Shown here one piece after another: positions 1 to 12,036 of a stretch of 64,000 nucleotides of DNA (position 1 is its first letter; each line of letters opens with the position of its first letter). The notes under the pieces are model-generated. The model searched no databases and was not told the DNA's origin. It worked only from the letters and a program-made list of their open reading frames with translations. A program made the position numbers and the translations under genes. The stretch is from Epiperipatus broadwayi (taxonomy: Eukaryota; Onychophora; Udeonychophora; Euonychophora; Peripatidae), in contig JAQFVV010000153.1 in assembly GCA_028023455.1 (NCBI GenBank), forward strand, positions 1,427,712 through 1,491,711. The letters run 5' to 3'.

Positions 1-97
1 GATTTTTAAGATTACGGAATTAATATAAACTGCTTTTGCTAATATGCATTTCAAATGAAAATGCAGATGGTTATGCAAATAAATAAATAATACAAAA

Positions 98-515
98 ACT
101 CTGTCAGATAATGAAAATTATTCTTCATGTACAAAGTGTGATAACAGCATGTTTATCAGTATAAAACACCTAAAAGGGATTAACAAGTTAATTCTGTTTT
201 TTTCAAATCATGAAAGTAGTTGTGGACATGAGTTTTATCCTCAAAATATCACTACTGTGTGCAATGAATCAAACGATAGAAAGAGGAAGTTGAAAGAGGC
301 TTGGTTTATTGCAAGTCCAAAAATGTTATCAATCAGTGTAACACTAGTGTTCCAATGAGCATGCACTGAAATATTAACTTTCAGTTTCAATATGTCACTA
401 TGATTTTAGTACACAATACTGAAAGTGCTTGGCAAATAGTTTTTTGTGATTGATGGTTTTTGAATTTTAGCTACTCTGTTTATCACACTTTATATGTGAA
501 GAATGATTATGCAAA
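98..515 (+). mobile_element. Penelope-like element fragment 1 with terminal-repeat flanks
   Basis: A GIY-YIG-type coding remnant (149-358) is flanked by sequence that recurs in the foldback at 61.2-61.4 kb. On the left, positions 98-145 match 61184-61216 in direct orientation with a gap. On the right, positions 400-515 (core GCTTGGCAAATAGTTTTTTG) match 61318-61405. Parts of the two flanks are also inverted with respect to each other (ATTCTTCATG...AAAGTGTGATAA against TTTATCACACTTTATATG). This is the layout expected for the 3' part of a PLE with its terminal repeat. The outer limits are uncertain because the sequence continues AT-rich on both sides. Confidence 0.55.
149..358 (+). pseudogene. 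PLE GIY-YIG endonuclease C-terminal fragment
   Basis: A 69-codon open frame whose second half looks like the end of a Penelope-like GIY-YIG endonuclease. It shows HESSCGHEF (residues about 21-29), the usual His/Gly-His block, and then NESNDRKRKLKEAW (about 39-52), the Arg/Lys-rich helix with a Glu that follows the GIY-YIG core. The same DRKRKxKEAW helix recurs in the fragment at 62.3 kb. The catalytic GIY and YIG strands and the RT are missing, so this is a 5'-truncated remnant. The first 20 residues do not resemble the family. In PLEs this domain nicks target DNA to prime reverse transcription; here it can only be a fossil. Confidence 0.6.
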
Positions 516-3500
516 TAAAATTATCATTTGTGAAATGTCAAACAATTGTTTGAAGAATGTTTTACTATGTCTTCCAAGTACAATTATTATTCCTCTGAAT
601 GAGTTTATTTCCAGCAATATGGTTTACCAGATCTAGAAAAGAACTGGAATGCATAAAGTAAGGCTGTTAGCACAGATAAAACTACTCTTGGACTTTATCT
701 TGCAATAAAATAAAAGTTAATCTGTGAATTTTTGCTAGAATATTTAAGTTTACATTTTAATTGTATGCTTTTAAAAAATAAATTAAAATTTTCATTAAAA
801 TTTAACTATATAATATGTATAGCAATTAATTATATATATATTTTTACATTTATGCATTTGATTTTTCCTATTTTTTGGTGGTAAATTTGGTCTAAAACAA
901 ATTTCTCAAAAACACATGCAATGCAAACTATAGCAAATGATTGATATAACAAATGGCATTATAGAACTAATTAATCCATTGTAGCAGTTTTCACTATATT
1001 ACATTGTCTAGTAAATTAAATTTTAAAATGCATATTAAATATGACTTCAATACATTTACATTTTTTAAATATTTTAATGTCTTATAAAATGGTGTACAAG
1101 TCCAGGAATGGACTTAATTTTTGATTAATTAATAATTTTAAATTTAATTTGTCCAAAAATAAATTTAGGAATTTCCCTTATACATAAAATACTTATCTTT
1201 TTTGTATTGATAAATTCTGTGCTGATTATATGTATTAATAATAAAAATATTTGACCTCTTCTCACTTATATAATAAATATTTGTGTGTATGCATGATATA
1301 AAACTTTTTGTTTGCTAAATCCAAATCATTATTTAATGATGAAATATATAAATAATGATAATAAATGGCATGTATGGCATCATATACAAGTTTTGAAATT
1401 TTGTTGATTTAATTGTATTATAAAAAATGATTGAGGGCCCCAATCTAATAAAATTAAAAATGTTGGCTGTGGTGAATTCACCTCCTGAGTTTAAAATTGA
1501 TTAAATCATCACTGTCAGTTTTACACATATTTTTATGCTCTTTCTCAATTCTAGGGTGAGAAAAGGTAAACTAATCTTTAAAATAAATAAATAAATATTT
1601 TTATTTCAGCTTTTATATTAAAATGTTATTCAAAACATTACTTGTGTTTGATTTGGAAGAATTTCATAGAAAGGTTTGAAATATCTTTGGGTCAGACATA
1701 TATTTTCAGTTATTAGATGCTATATTTCTAATTTATTTACTTTCTTAGATAAATCTGTTATGGTTTAAAAAATTTCCCAGTACATTAAGCCTTGAAGGAT
1801 TATCATCTACATTTGTAACTAATTCAAATAAAAAGATGAAGTCCTTTCTCTATCTGCTCAATCTATTTCAGCAAATGTTCTATATTCATTGCAGAATATA
1901 AGTATGTTGAGTGGAGCTTAGGAGAATATCGTTTTGGTTTTAAAACCATTAAATATTTTTATTATAATTTAAGTAATATTTTATGATCTATTAGATAGTT
2001 TATATATTACTCTTAAAATAAATACTTAAATCTTTTTTATTAATTTTGTCAAATATAATTGTAAGTATGAGGCCAATTTTAACTTTGAAAATGGAGAAGT
2101 TAGAAAGAGAGAGGGAAATATATGACAAGTCTCAAGATGCAATAGGCAAATTAGTACTCACTCATCATTTGGAATTTACTGAGAATATTTAAAACAGTTT
2201 GCAAATTAGTGATACATTAGAATTTGATGATTATATTATTTATATAAACTATTGTGTCTTCCTGATTTTCTAGATATAAAAAATGTTGTCTGTGGAAAAC
2301 TTTGTCTATTTAAACAAAAAGGTGCTAGATAGAGAAAAAAGACAACTAGAAACAACTTTTGAAAAAAAAATTTCACAATTGAAATGGAAAGGTAATCCTA
2401 TCAGTTTTCTTTAATGGTTTTTTTATTTGTTAGAAAAGTATGTGATACTTAGGGCATCTGGCAGTCATGAAGTCAGCAGCAAGTTGATTACAATAGAGGT
2501 ATTCATTTGACAAAACTATGATTTATTTTTATTTTTCTCAGCTTATAATTGATTCAGGAATTTTTAGCTCTTGAGTTTGTAAGTGCAAAATGGGACTAAA
2601 CATCATAGAGCAAAAAAATAATTATAGAGTTAGTTGTTTGAAAATCAAGTTATGTTTAAGTATCATAGTGATAGGATCAATACAATCTTTCCATTTAATT
2701 GTTTAAAGTGAGACTTCTTTCAATTCATGAATTTGTTATTTTCACTCTTGCACTAAGCTTGTGGTTAAGACCTGTAGAGGTCCCTACCTTCGCATTTTCA
2801 AGTGCACATGCTTAAAGGTTTATTGCCTTAGTAAATATTACTTTCTAATTATATAAAAACTGTAGTAGTGCCAGTATTAGCAAATTAAAATTGATCTGCC
2901 AACATAATCCTTTTTTTGTGTGTTTAGTATATAGAACATTTTTTGAATTTGCAATGACAGTAGGTTTTACTCTGGAACACGTTTTTTTTTTATTTTATAT
3001 AATGATGGATATCATAAATCTTAAAATAACGAATTTTTACACCAGTTACTATTATCAGTGACTTTGAATTCTGCATTTTCTGTGAATATGAATAATCACT
3101 ATCTTGAAAAATACAAAAAGTTCTTACTGAATTTATTAATGCAAAATTTTAGGTTCTTATTTTTAAAAAAAATGAATAATCAAAAACTAATCGTATGTTT
3201 AGATATATCTCTGCTATTTAGTAGTCATAGATTACTCAGGTTTATGACAAATAACAACAGAAAATAGTAAATACAATGAGTATAGTATTACCATATAATG
3301 ACCATTAAATTCTCAGGTTTACAGTAAATAGTAATAGGAATGACTTTATGGAATGAATTATTGTTTCTAATGCAATTTATATGTTGAAATAGAAATATGC
3401 CATCCATTGCAATTATGAAATATGCTTTTACTATTTTATTTCATTTTACAACTCTATTGTATATTTGCTTAACAATCTGCATCAATGCACTTTAATCAAA

Positions 3501-3899
3501 ATTATTATTGATATCTGATGTAAACTTTGTTTTTAAGTAAAGAAAACTTAAGTATTCTACTAAATAAATTACACTACTATGTTATCACTGGATTTGTAAC
3601 GGATCAAGAGTATGAGAAACATTTGACGAACTAATTAAGCAATGGCCAGAACATGTTTTTGTTTTTGTTTTGTTTTTTGAGTAATGTCAACATATATTTA
3701 TGTTAAGAAAGTTTGTACCACAAAAAGATATAAAAAAAAAAAAGTTGGATGATATAGTAAGAAAAAGAATAGTGTAAAAAAATCTGCAGATCATTAAGAA
3801 AGTTCCTTCTTTGTATGGGAATGGTAAATGGGAAATAATAGGCTATCAAGATGAGTCTAGCTCATCTGATAAACTTAGGTTGTCAACAAAATGCACGCA
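516..3899. other. AT-rich non-coding stretch with very few CpG
   Basis: No gene or element was recognised. The sequence is AT-rich with homopolymer runs. CpG is rare here compared with the segment that follows at 3.9 kb. Two short lysine/glutamate-rich open frames at 2067-2391 are listed separately as weak exon candidates. The open frame at 3058-3267 is low-complexity AT-rich translation and is not supported. Confidence 0.5.
2067..2391 (+). other. Possible coiled-coil exon pair, weak
   Basis: Two charged open stretches lie close together. The first (2067-2192, 41 codons) contains MEKLEREREIYDKSQDAIGK, a heptad-like pattern. The second (ATG 2283 to 2391) reads VLDREKRQLETTFEKKISQL and ends at AAAG/GTAATC, a fair splice donor; a pyrimidine-rich acceptor (TTTCTAG) ends at 2273. 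Against a real exon, a stop codon at 2277-2279 lies in the same frame just after that acceptor, and the first piece has only a weak donor. AT-rich DNA readily gives Lys/Glu-rich frames by chance. Confidence 0.15.
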
Positions 3900-6250
3900 T
3901 CAGTGTTAGGATGCTCTCTTTCACTTTTACTTTAGTTATTTAATTTCATTATAAACCGGCAACTATTATAGAGTAGGAAATGATTTACTAAAAATGGTAG
4001 TTTAATACGTTGCGGTTTATTTCGAAGGGGGTGATAGTACTAAATAATACTGTGTGCTGCCAATTAAAAAAGAGAGAGAGAGAAATTATAAATATATATA
4101 AAAAAGTTGCTATATAAAATAAAAATTTTAAAAGATTAAAAATACAAAATTTTAGTAAACGACTACGGCCTTTCTAACTGCAGAAGAAGAAAAAATAAAA
4201 AGTTAATGAATTTTGCAATGATTATTCAAATTATTTTTGAACTGAAAATAGGACAACATAAATTACGTGCTGGTCATTTAATCTGTGTATTTGACTCCAG
4301 CGATGTTGTCTTTTAATTTTTGCGGCCAACTTTTTTCTTGAAAGATTTCAAAACTTTGCCTAATTATAGCTTTCCGTTTATTATTATCTTCAGCTACATC
4401 TAACCAATAAAAGCAATGTAACACCACCTTTTAATGTTTTTTATAACTAAACGGGATCTGCTTCTTTTACGAAAATTACGCTCATGTTCATTGTAATATA
4501 AATAAATTCGTATATGTGTTCATGTACTGCGCGCAAGATTGTTTAAGCAATGTCTAAGTAACTTCTAAATACTCTAAACAAACCATAAAAATTATCTTGA
4601 TAACGTTTAATGTCAATTTTCCATTACTTTCATTTTAACTTTTAAGAAAAATTAAAACTTAGTATTTTAGATTTTTTAATTAAAATAATAATAATAATCG
4701 CATGTGTGTGCATATATATAATTCTAAACTTTGAGCCGTTATTGCCAGATTGGTTCGCCTCGGAGAAACCTATCCAGTGAGATCAAGACATCTAGCAGTT
4801 CAATTAGTGCTTTGATTTGATTCTTTTTACATTGACTGATGAAGAGTTGGTTGCGCGCCTGGTTAGTGTTACTACTTATTGAGAATTATAATCAGAAGCT
4901 TACAGAAAACACAAGGTTGAATCAGAAAACGTGGGAACAACAACAAATTTATTTCTCATTATGAAAATTTATAGATAAAGTTCTTGAGAAGAAAATAGAA
5001 CTAACATAAGGTTTCTTTCTACTGTTTTTTTTTTCACAGCATCTCACTCTTCTTTAATTGAAAATATAAAAAAAGTTGTTACGATTGTGGCTAATCCCTC
5101 CTCCTGATTTACTTCATTATTGCGATTACATATTTTCTATTGGGATTTTTTTGTGTTTGTTTTTTTGATTACTTCTAAAAATAAAAGTTCTACGTTTGTT
5201 TACTTAAAAAAAAATGCATGCACTTTTATGTATATATATACTTAAAAAAGGAGTCCACCATCCAAAATTTTTTTCCACATTTCTGGCTTTTAATTATACA
5301 TCGAATGCAATTAATAATAATAACTAAACTGTTCATATTTATACTTATTCTTCACAATCACCATTATTTTAAAAAAAAAAAAAATTCCGTCTTCTTTTTT
5401 AGGTAATTAAATCCAAACTAGGTAGCTATCAAATAGTGGTTGGTAAATGAAGCTCTACCCAGTATTAGCTAGAGGACAAAGATCCTAGATTACTCTGTGT
5501 TTGTTAAATGAGAATCGGTGTGTTAACTGAAAACAATATTCATTTGCAATACGATGTAATCGTCATCGTTATTGGAAGAAGGGTCATAAATTTTTATTCG
5601 CGCTGAGCCTATGATTGCCTATAGCCATACTTCTTTTACCGAATTATATAATAGATATTTAGATGATTTAATTAAAAAAAGTGTTTCACTTTAACATTTT
5701 AAGTGTATATGTTTATGACAGATATATATATATATAATGTCTCCCTCATTAAAAAAGAAAGTCTTATTTACAAATCCCCCCACCCTTCCATTTTGTATTT
5801 ATTTTTTAAAAACCATAACATAATAATTTAATAAGACATTTATTTTATATAGTGCGATGTTTTATAAACTGTTTGAAAAGTGGGAGTATTCATTTATATA
5901 GTTACAGCTACAAAGCGCGTGTGCATTAGCTTATTGGCTTATTAATATTACAATAATATTAAGTAATTGCACATTCTTACTATGTATTGAAAAAAATTAA
6001 ATATATTCAAACTGTCTACCAATTCATCAATAATGCAGTTAAACACGGATATCTCTTTATCATTTTATTTAACAGCATCCGAATTTGAATATTATAAGTA
6101 AGAACATTCATAACTATAAATTTAAGTTTGAACTAAATGATAATCACAACATTAAATTAAAAATGTAAAGTTTTTAAATAAGACTACGCATCCCGTATTT
6201 AAATTTTAATAATATACTGCTAGGGTCTTATTAAAAGCCTCTCCACAACC
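3900..6250. promoter_or_regulatory. CpG-retaining segment, possible regulatory region
   Basis: CpG dinucleotides are frequent here (GCGCGC near 4526 and 4855, TCGTCATCG near 5560, CGCGC near 5600 and 5915) although base composition stays AT-rich; the preceding 3.9 kb has very few. In animals whose germline DNA is methylated, a stretch that keeps CpG is often unmethylated and regulatory. No TATA/initiator pair, open reading frame or exon could be tied to it. The frame at 5218-5406 is low-complexity and is not taken as a gene. Confidence 0.25.
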
Positions 6251-7071
6251 TACTAAAAAAAAGTTATCCTTTTCTGTTTCATCTTTTAATTAAAAAAATA
6301 TTCGAATGTTTTTTTTTTTTCAAATCCCACTTATTATATGCTAGCTCCATGAAAAAAATCCTAAAACTGCTTGTAATCTAATATTTATTGAATTTTTACC
6401 CAACATTAATACCTCAAGTCATGGATATCATAGAAACATGCAATAACTATTACAATACAATATCTTCTATATATCGTATTTTCATTTAATTAATCTAATT
6501 GTTTTATCAAACTATAAGTAGGATATTTATTAATGTAATATTAATATTGTCTTGCTAAAACTCTTTTACATTTGACTATATTTTATTTTTTAAAGCAATA
6601 AAGACTTTTAATTTTATCAACCCGACCTCATATATAATAAAAAATATTTAATTTGAAATCATATTCATAATCTAATTTTAAAAATTCTAAAAGAACTAGT
6701 TCAATTCTCAAAGTTTCTCTAGCGTAAAAAATAAACAAAAAAATATTCTAATTAAAAAGTAATAATAAAAATATTATAATAACCAAGAATAATATTAATA
6801 ATAATAATTTTATCTGGTTTGTTTCATTTAAGATTGAAAGTTGATACTTTTAGTAATTTTTAATTTATAAATTTATGCCAAAGATTATTTTTATACATTA
6901 ATTTTTTTCATTAATTAATCATCCAGTAATTATCTATAAATTACATGTACACATTATAACAAATTATTTCCATGTAACTTCAAAACAGGCAAAACTCTCT
7001 ATACGTATTACCACTCAGTGCAAGCCAGAGTAATCAATGCCTGTTTTGATAACAGTTATGAGCAAGCATAG
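6251..7071. other. AT-rich non-coding stretch
   Basis: No gene seen. From about 7000 the sequence weakly resembles the left edge of the 9.9 kb palindrome (CAGTGCAAG followed by TAATCAATG), and it leads into an 18-bp motif shared with 10.27 and 10.72 kb. This suggests that LINE-A sits inside or beside an older copy of that palindrome family. Confidence 0.4.
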
Positions 7072-7089
7072 GAAATGGTGATCATGTGA
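7072..7089 (+). repeat. 18-bp GAAATGGTGATCATGTGA motif, copy 1
   Basis: This motif is identical to the copies at 10268-10285 and 10720-10737. The similarity to copy 3 extends about 25 bp upstream (AACAG then AAGCAT). Copy 1 sits just left of LINE-A, copy 2 in the loop of the 9.9 kb palindrome, and copy 3 at the 5' edge of the PLE. It looks like an element terminus. Confidence 0.6.
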
Positions 7090-7506
7090 CTTTACATCTA
7101 ACTTAACATATATGAGATGTCAATAAGAGTTATGATGCAATGCACTATGACTTCTCCTCATTCGGAGTCAGGAATCTCTCAGCTACTATGCACAGAGAAA
7201 CTTGTTAGCCACTTTACCATCCTTTTCCATTCCCCACCCTAAGTTTTTCCCATACTCTCTCTATTCTGCTCCATCCCATTTCCACAACATAATCTTTGTC
7301 ATTTCATGGCCTTTATATCTAAATCCCTCTTACCTTTTCCCAAACCCAGCATAAAAACCAAGAACCCACTTTTTGTATAATCAATTTGTTTATATTTATT
7401 ATTCCACAACTTCATTATTTGCACCCTTTCTGCTTATGGGCATTTATATTCAATTAACAGATGCCTAATATTTTCTATGCCTTCCTTACACAACTTGCAA
7501 ATTAAA

Positions 7507-8146
7507 TCACTCACATTTTTCTATTTGTTTTGTATATTCCCTTGTTGCTAAAGATCCTGTTTGAGCCTTAAACAGTAAACTACTTCTCTTACTATTATCA
7601 TAAATTATCTTGCACCCAATATTCTGTTTACTTCTATATATATTTAAACTCTTTTTACTCTCCATACTAGTTCTCCATCTCTTCAACTCTCTATTTTTTA
7701 TTAATGCATCTATTCTTCTATCCCATTCCTTGCCATTATAACACTCAACAATTTTTCTAACACAATCATCCCACCTCTTGTATAAGTATACTGACATAAA
7801 TTCTTTATCCAAATCTTCTGCATACCATACTATCTTTCTCACCCATTTTGTTATATGCCCTTTACTCATAACCCAATTAAATACTAATTTGGCTATTTTC
7901 TTATTATCCATAAACTGCAGTCTACCAAACATTTTCATTTTGCTTTTTGCATCTCTCATATAAAAACATAACCATTCCATTTCTCTTTGAATTGCCTCCT
8001 TTGCCATTCACATATCTGCATCTTTGTAGTTTTTCTAAATAATCTAACACCATTTTACTAATATATAATACATTATTACCATATGTTAACCCTGCTATTG
8101 CCACTCTCTTCCATACAATTCTAGCTACATCATATTTATTATACAA
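7507..8146 (-). pseudogene. LINE-A ORF2 C-terminal region (fragments)
   Basis: Two overlapping minus-strand frames (8146-7922 and 8007-7507) carry the region after the RT thumb in this LINE type. The first has VWKRVAIAGLTYGNNVLYIS, close to the common (W)K.(A/V)LPGLTYG block. The second has REMEWLCFYMRDAKSKMKMF and later a Trp-rich stretch. A third frame just downstream gives CKLCKEGIENIRHLLIEYKC (about 7445-7500), a C-x2-C-x8-H-x6-C motif of the sort found at LINE ORF2 C-termini. The frame changes show decay. Confidence 0.6.
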
Positions 8147-8207
8147 AAACTCATAATTTTTTTATCAGTCCCTTTCTTTTCTTTGCTTCATTTATCAATT
8201 TTCTCTC

Positions 8208-8780
8208 TCATTTTTCCAAGCAATTTATCTGATTACTTAAGACAATTCCCAAATAGGTATACCTATTTACCACATTTAACTTTATATTCCCCAATAAAAA
8301 TGCTTTGTCTTCTCTGTCCCCAGTAATAATCATCATTACTTTTGATTTTTCTTTACTTAATTTAATCCCCATTTTTTTAGCTACCCTTATGCATATTCTC
8401 AGCATAACTTCTATATCTTCCCTTCTTTCTGTGGACAAGAAGACATCATCCACAAATAAAATACCTGATAATATATATACTCTCTTGCCACTTACTAATG
8501 GTATCTCTACCCCTTTTACTAGTCTTTCTATTGCTCTTTCCATTTTTCTCAAATACAACAAAAACAAAATAGGTGACATAGGGCATTCTTGTCTTAGTCC
8601 CACTTCATTTTTAACTTTAACTGATTCTGTATTTCCTAATTGATACATATAGTAATTATTTTCATACAATTTCTTAATAAGATCCACTAAAGTTCCATCC
8701 ATTCCCAAATTTGCTAAACTTATCCATAATCTATTTCTATTTACTCTATTGTATACCTTCTCTATATTCGTAAAACCCAT
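8208..8780 (-). pseudogene. LINE-A reverse transcriptase core (fragment)
   Basis: A 190-residue frame with recognisable RT blocks in order: YNRVNRNRLWISL (cf. AYDRVNRERLW), GLRQECPMSPILFLLYL (cf. the GxRQGxPLSPxLFxL block, with Glu for Gly), FVDDVFLS (the catalytic YADD-type box with both Asp kept), and KSKVMMI. In-frame similarity continues upstream to about 8930 in shifted frames (FIDMSRNTGRHI). RT copies the element RNA into DNA at the nicked target site. This copy is interrupted on both sides by frameshifts and cannot give a full protein. Confidence 0.8.
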
Positions 8781-9485
8781 ATGTGTCTACCTGTATTTCT
8801 ACTCATATCTATAAATTGTGTAACTACAACTAAACTATCTCCTATATGCCTGTCTTATGGAAAACTTCCTTGCATTTCTCTCACTATATTATTTTCTTCC
8901 ACCCATTTTGTGACCCTTCAAGTCATCATATATGCAAAAACTCTATATAACACTAATGTTACCACTATCAATCTATGATTCTTACCCTTTCCTTTTCATA
9001 GTAGCCTTACTCTTTTATTACTCCAACTATCTGGAGAATTTCTTTTGTTTCACCTTATTAAAACATGATAAAAGGTTTAATTTTGTCCTATGTCCTAAAT
9101 TCATTGCCATCTCTGCTGCCCATCCATCTAAATCTCTTGCCTTTCCACTTTTCAATTTCTTCCTTTACCTCATTCTGTTCATTTTCTGTAAACCTAATAT
9201 TTCCATTACTACATACTTTTAAGTTATCACTATGCCCTTCACATCTAGCATCTTTTCTATATCCATTACATATTTGTTTAAGATTGTCTCTAATTCTTTT
9301 CTAGAGCTACGCCCTATTTCCTCATCATCTAGTAATACTATTTCTCTCTCCCCTACATTCCTTCATTTAAAATATTTCCAAAATTTTTTACCCTCATCTT
9401 TTCCACATTTATTAATATCCTCCAACAATTTGCTATTTAATTTCATTCTTTTTATATAATTATCTATTTTAGCCAACTTTTATTT

Positions 9486-9698
9486 TTAAATACTTTTCCA
9501 TTTAATATTAACCTCTTTTTTACTTTCTTTGTTCTTAATAGAACATTTACATTCTCTGCATGCTTTTTTCCTCTCTTTTACACTTTTACTAACTCTCACT
9601 TTTCCATTACTTTTATTCTTCTGAATATTCTTACCTAAAACCCTATTTGACACTTTTTCTACTTCATGACACCAGTCCTTATATTTATCCCCAACCAA
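9486..9698 (-). pseudogene. LINE-A region between endonuclease and RT (fragment)
   Basis: A 70-residue Lys/Glu-rich frame (KDWCHEVEKVSNRVLGKNIQ) lies where the linker between endonuclease and RT is expected. The sequence just upstream, to about 9860, gives SDHK and then a Trp-Arg-Ile segment, like the end of an EEP endonuclease domain. It is assigned by position and pattern only. Confidence 0.4.
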
Positions 9699-9914
9699 CT
9701 TTTCTATGATTTATTTTATTTTATTTTAAATTCTTCTAACTTATTCTTATCATTTATTCTCCATCCACACTTTTCACTATCCTTTCTACTTTTATTATTA
9801 TTTACCATTACATTACTTGTGATCACTATTACTTACTCTATCCATTATCAAAGACTTTAATTTTTCATTCTTTAGCAAGCTTTACATACCATAGTGCCAC
9901 CAAGTGCAAGACTT

Positions 9915-10650
9915 CATAATCAATGGATGCAGTAAGGTTTGTACATAAAATCCCTATCTAATGCCTACCCATCCAACATCCCCAAAGTAGTTTCCAGCTT
10001 GTAGATTTTATTGTGAGGAGCTTAGGATTTGAAAGCCTGAATCTAGATTTTAGGATATAGTGCAATTCTCCAGCAGCCACTTTTTACCTATTTGGTTAAC
10101 TATAAAACTAGAAGTCCAAGATAAAACAACATAATGTTTCCAATCCAAACTCATATGCTTGTATAGTCATATAGATCTGGACTCAGTTCAGCATCTATAC
10201 ATTTTGGTGTCTTTGGTTTGGCACTATTATCTGGAAAGTTTTCTTCTCTTAGCAGCTGTACATATATGAAATGGTGATCATGTGATATTTGATGTTTTTA
10301 TACTTATTCTGCTCATAGGATAGTAGAGATTGTGGTTTTTGAAAACAAAAAGACACCAAAATGTATAGATGCTGAACTGAGTTCCAATCTATATGACTAT
10401 ATAAGCACATGAGTTTGGGTTGGAAACATTATGTTGTTTTCATCTTGTACTCCTAGCTTTATAATTTAACAAATAGGTAAAAGGTCACCATTGGAAGGTA
10501 GCATTAGATCTTAAGATCTAGATCCAATGTTCTCAAATCCAAGGTTCTTCATTGATGAAGGCCACAACCTAGAAATTAGTCTGGGGAAATTGGATGAGTA
10601 GGCACTAAATATGGATTATGTACACATACTTTCCTGCATCCATTGACTAT
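9915..10650. repeat. Large palindrome FB1 (foldback)
   Basis: The left arm 9915-10217 is the reverse complement of the right arm 10348-10650, around a spacer of about 130 bp. The inner parts match best (ACACCAAAATGTATAGATGC on the right arm against its complement on the left); the outer parts are more diverged. The spacer holds the second copy of the 18-bp GAAATGGTGATCATGTGA motif. No coding sequence is present. It could be a foldback transposon or an inverted pair of PLE or LINE termini. Confidence 0.75.
10268..10285 (+). repeat. 18-bp motif, copy 2
   Basis: GAAATGGTGATCATGTGA, in the spacer of palindrome FB1. It is identical to the copies at 7072 and 10720. Confidence 0.6.
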
Positions 10651-10719
10651 AAAAGCTTACAATTAGCTGTGTTATTGCATAGAATTTGCTACTCTTATTA
10701 ACAGCATGTGTAAGCATGT

Positions 10720-10737
10720 GAAATGGTGATCATGTGA
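10720..10737 (+). repeat. 18-bp motif, copy 3
   Basis: GAAATGGTGATCATGTGA, immediately before the first recognisable PLE reverse transcriptase codons. Confidence 0.6.
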
Positions 10738-10742
10738 TGGTT

Positions 10743-11680
10743 TAATGGTTATATAAAAGATATATAGACAATGTTCTTATTTGTGCACCTGAGAGTCAAA
10801 TAACCAAAATTCAATAAGAACTCACACAAGGAGTACAATTAAATTAGACTATTGAACAGGAAGATGCACTTAAAGGTATAAAATTTTTAGATCTATATGT
10901 ACAAAGAGATAACAATCATCTCAAATATAAAATAATAGTTAAACCTTTACAGATTAGAGGCATCATTCATTTTCTACCACTGACACATACAGTGCATAAA
11001 TTGGTGGGTTTTAAGGGCTTCCAATATAAAAATTTCATTTTTTGTAAATATGAAGTTGATTGTAAAACAATCATAGAAATGTATATTGAAGTGATATAGA
11101 CATAAATCTTTTATAAACACTGTCAAGAACCTTTATTATAATATTAGACACAGACTACCACAGCCTGGTATAAAGCCCTGAATTAACCTACTATACATTC
11201 CAGAATTATCCCATAGTCTGAATAATATTTGCTCAGACACATAGAATGTTTGTTTCAGGACCCATCCATCTCTAAATTGACACATAAATAACACTAAGGA
11301 TGGGATACTCTTCAGTAGGGCTTACAGTTTAATGCAGTTTACTTTGGAGAGTCACAGTAAAACATCAGAACTAGAGGAGCACACATATATATTAGCATAA
11401 CCATGCTAAGGTCAACTCTGACACTAATGCAATATTTTTAAAGCATGAAATCAAGCACAGTCATCCCTTTGACACAACAAATGTTCCAGATATATGTTTT
11501 AAATTAAATGACAAGAAGTGCATTTAAACATGCAGGTCATATTTCTAAAAATGTCCATACTATTAATAAAAAAGATTATTGCATTCCTCAAAACAATAAT
11601 CTATTTAAATTATGTCATTTATATGTACACCTTATTTAAATATCACCTCCAATACTTGAGGATAAATAAGACTGCCTTTA
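10743..11680 (+). pseudogene. Penelope-like element 2: RT palm/thumb plus GIY-YIG remnant
   Basis: Read across several stops and frameshifts, the plus strand gives PLE blocks in the right order. YKRYIDNVLI (10752-) matches the RT catalytic RYxDD box, with Asn for the second Asp. IKFLDLYVQRDNNHLKYKI (about 10878-) matches the FLDV...KP thumb block. LLYIPELSHSLNNIC (about 11190-) matches the IPYVxGLS connector. NAIFLKHEIKHSHPFDTTN (about 11430-) matches the GIY-YIG domain His block. INKKDYCIP (about 11560-) matches the tail of PLE fragment 3. In PLEs the RT and GIY-YIG nuclease form one protein. This copy is 5'-truncated and inactive; the missing Asp is seen directly. Confidence 0.75.
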
Positions 11681-12036
11681 ATAGACTACTTATACTATGA
11701 ATATGACTACAAATAGTAGAAAGCATGCGTAGCTTTGAAGAATATTATAAATAATAATATTTTCTTTTATATACAGAAAACATGTTTTATATTAAAAAAA
11801 TTTAAATAAATTTCAAATATTTGATCCAATAAAGTCAGCAAATTTTTTGACTGATTGGGATTTTCTGATGTAGAAACTATCTATTGAACTGATTATTTGT
11901 TTTTTTTCTCTACTGGGCTGATTATTTTTAAGTCATCCTTAAAACAAAAGGTTTTAGCTAGGAGAGGATTTTAAACATAAGTATATATAATAAATTAAAT
12001 AATGTAGAGTATTTATATTTTAAACTAGATGTAGTT

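Larger units (their letters stand above)
7160..9860 (-). mobile_element. LINE-A: decayed non-LTR retrotransposon
   Basis: On the minus strand the fragments fall in LINE order. First comes an endonuclease end with an SDH-type motif near 9830. An RT core follows (8208-8930), then a C-terminal region (7507-8146), then a Cys/His motif near 7440-7500. Several frameshifts and stops separate the pieces. The downstream part (about 7165-7370) recurs at 54990-55180, which marks a shared 3' region. The clade was not assigned. Upstream ORF1 and most of the endonuclease are absent, so the copy is 5'-truncated. Confidence 0.75.

Noticed and set aside
8305-9459. Plus-strand Ser/Leu-rich frames over LINE-A
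   Set aside because: Antisense shadows of the LINE-A coding strand.
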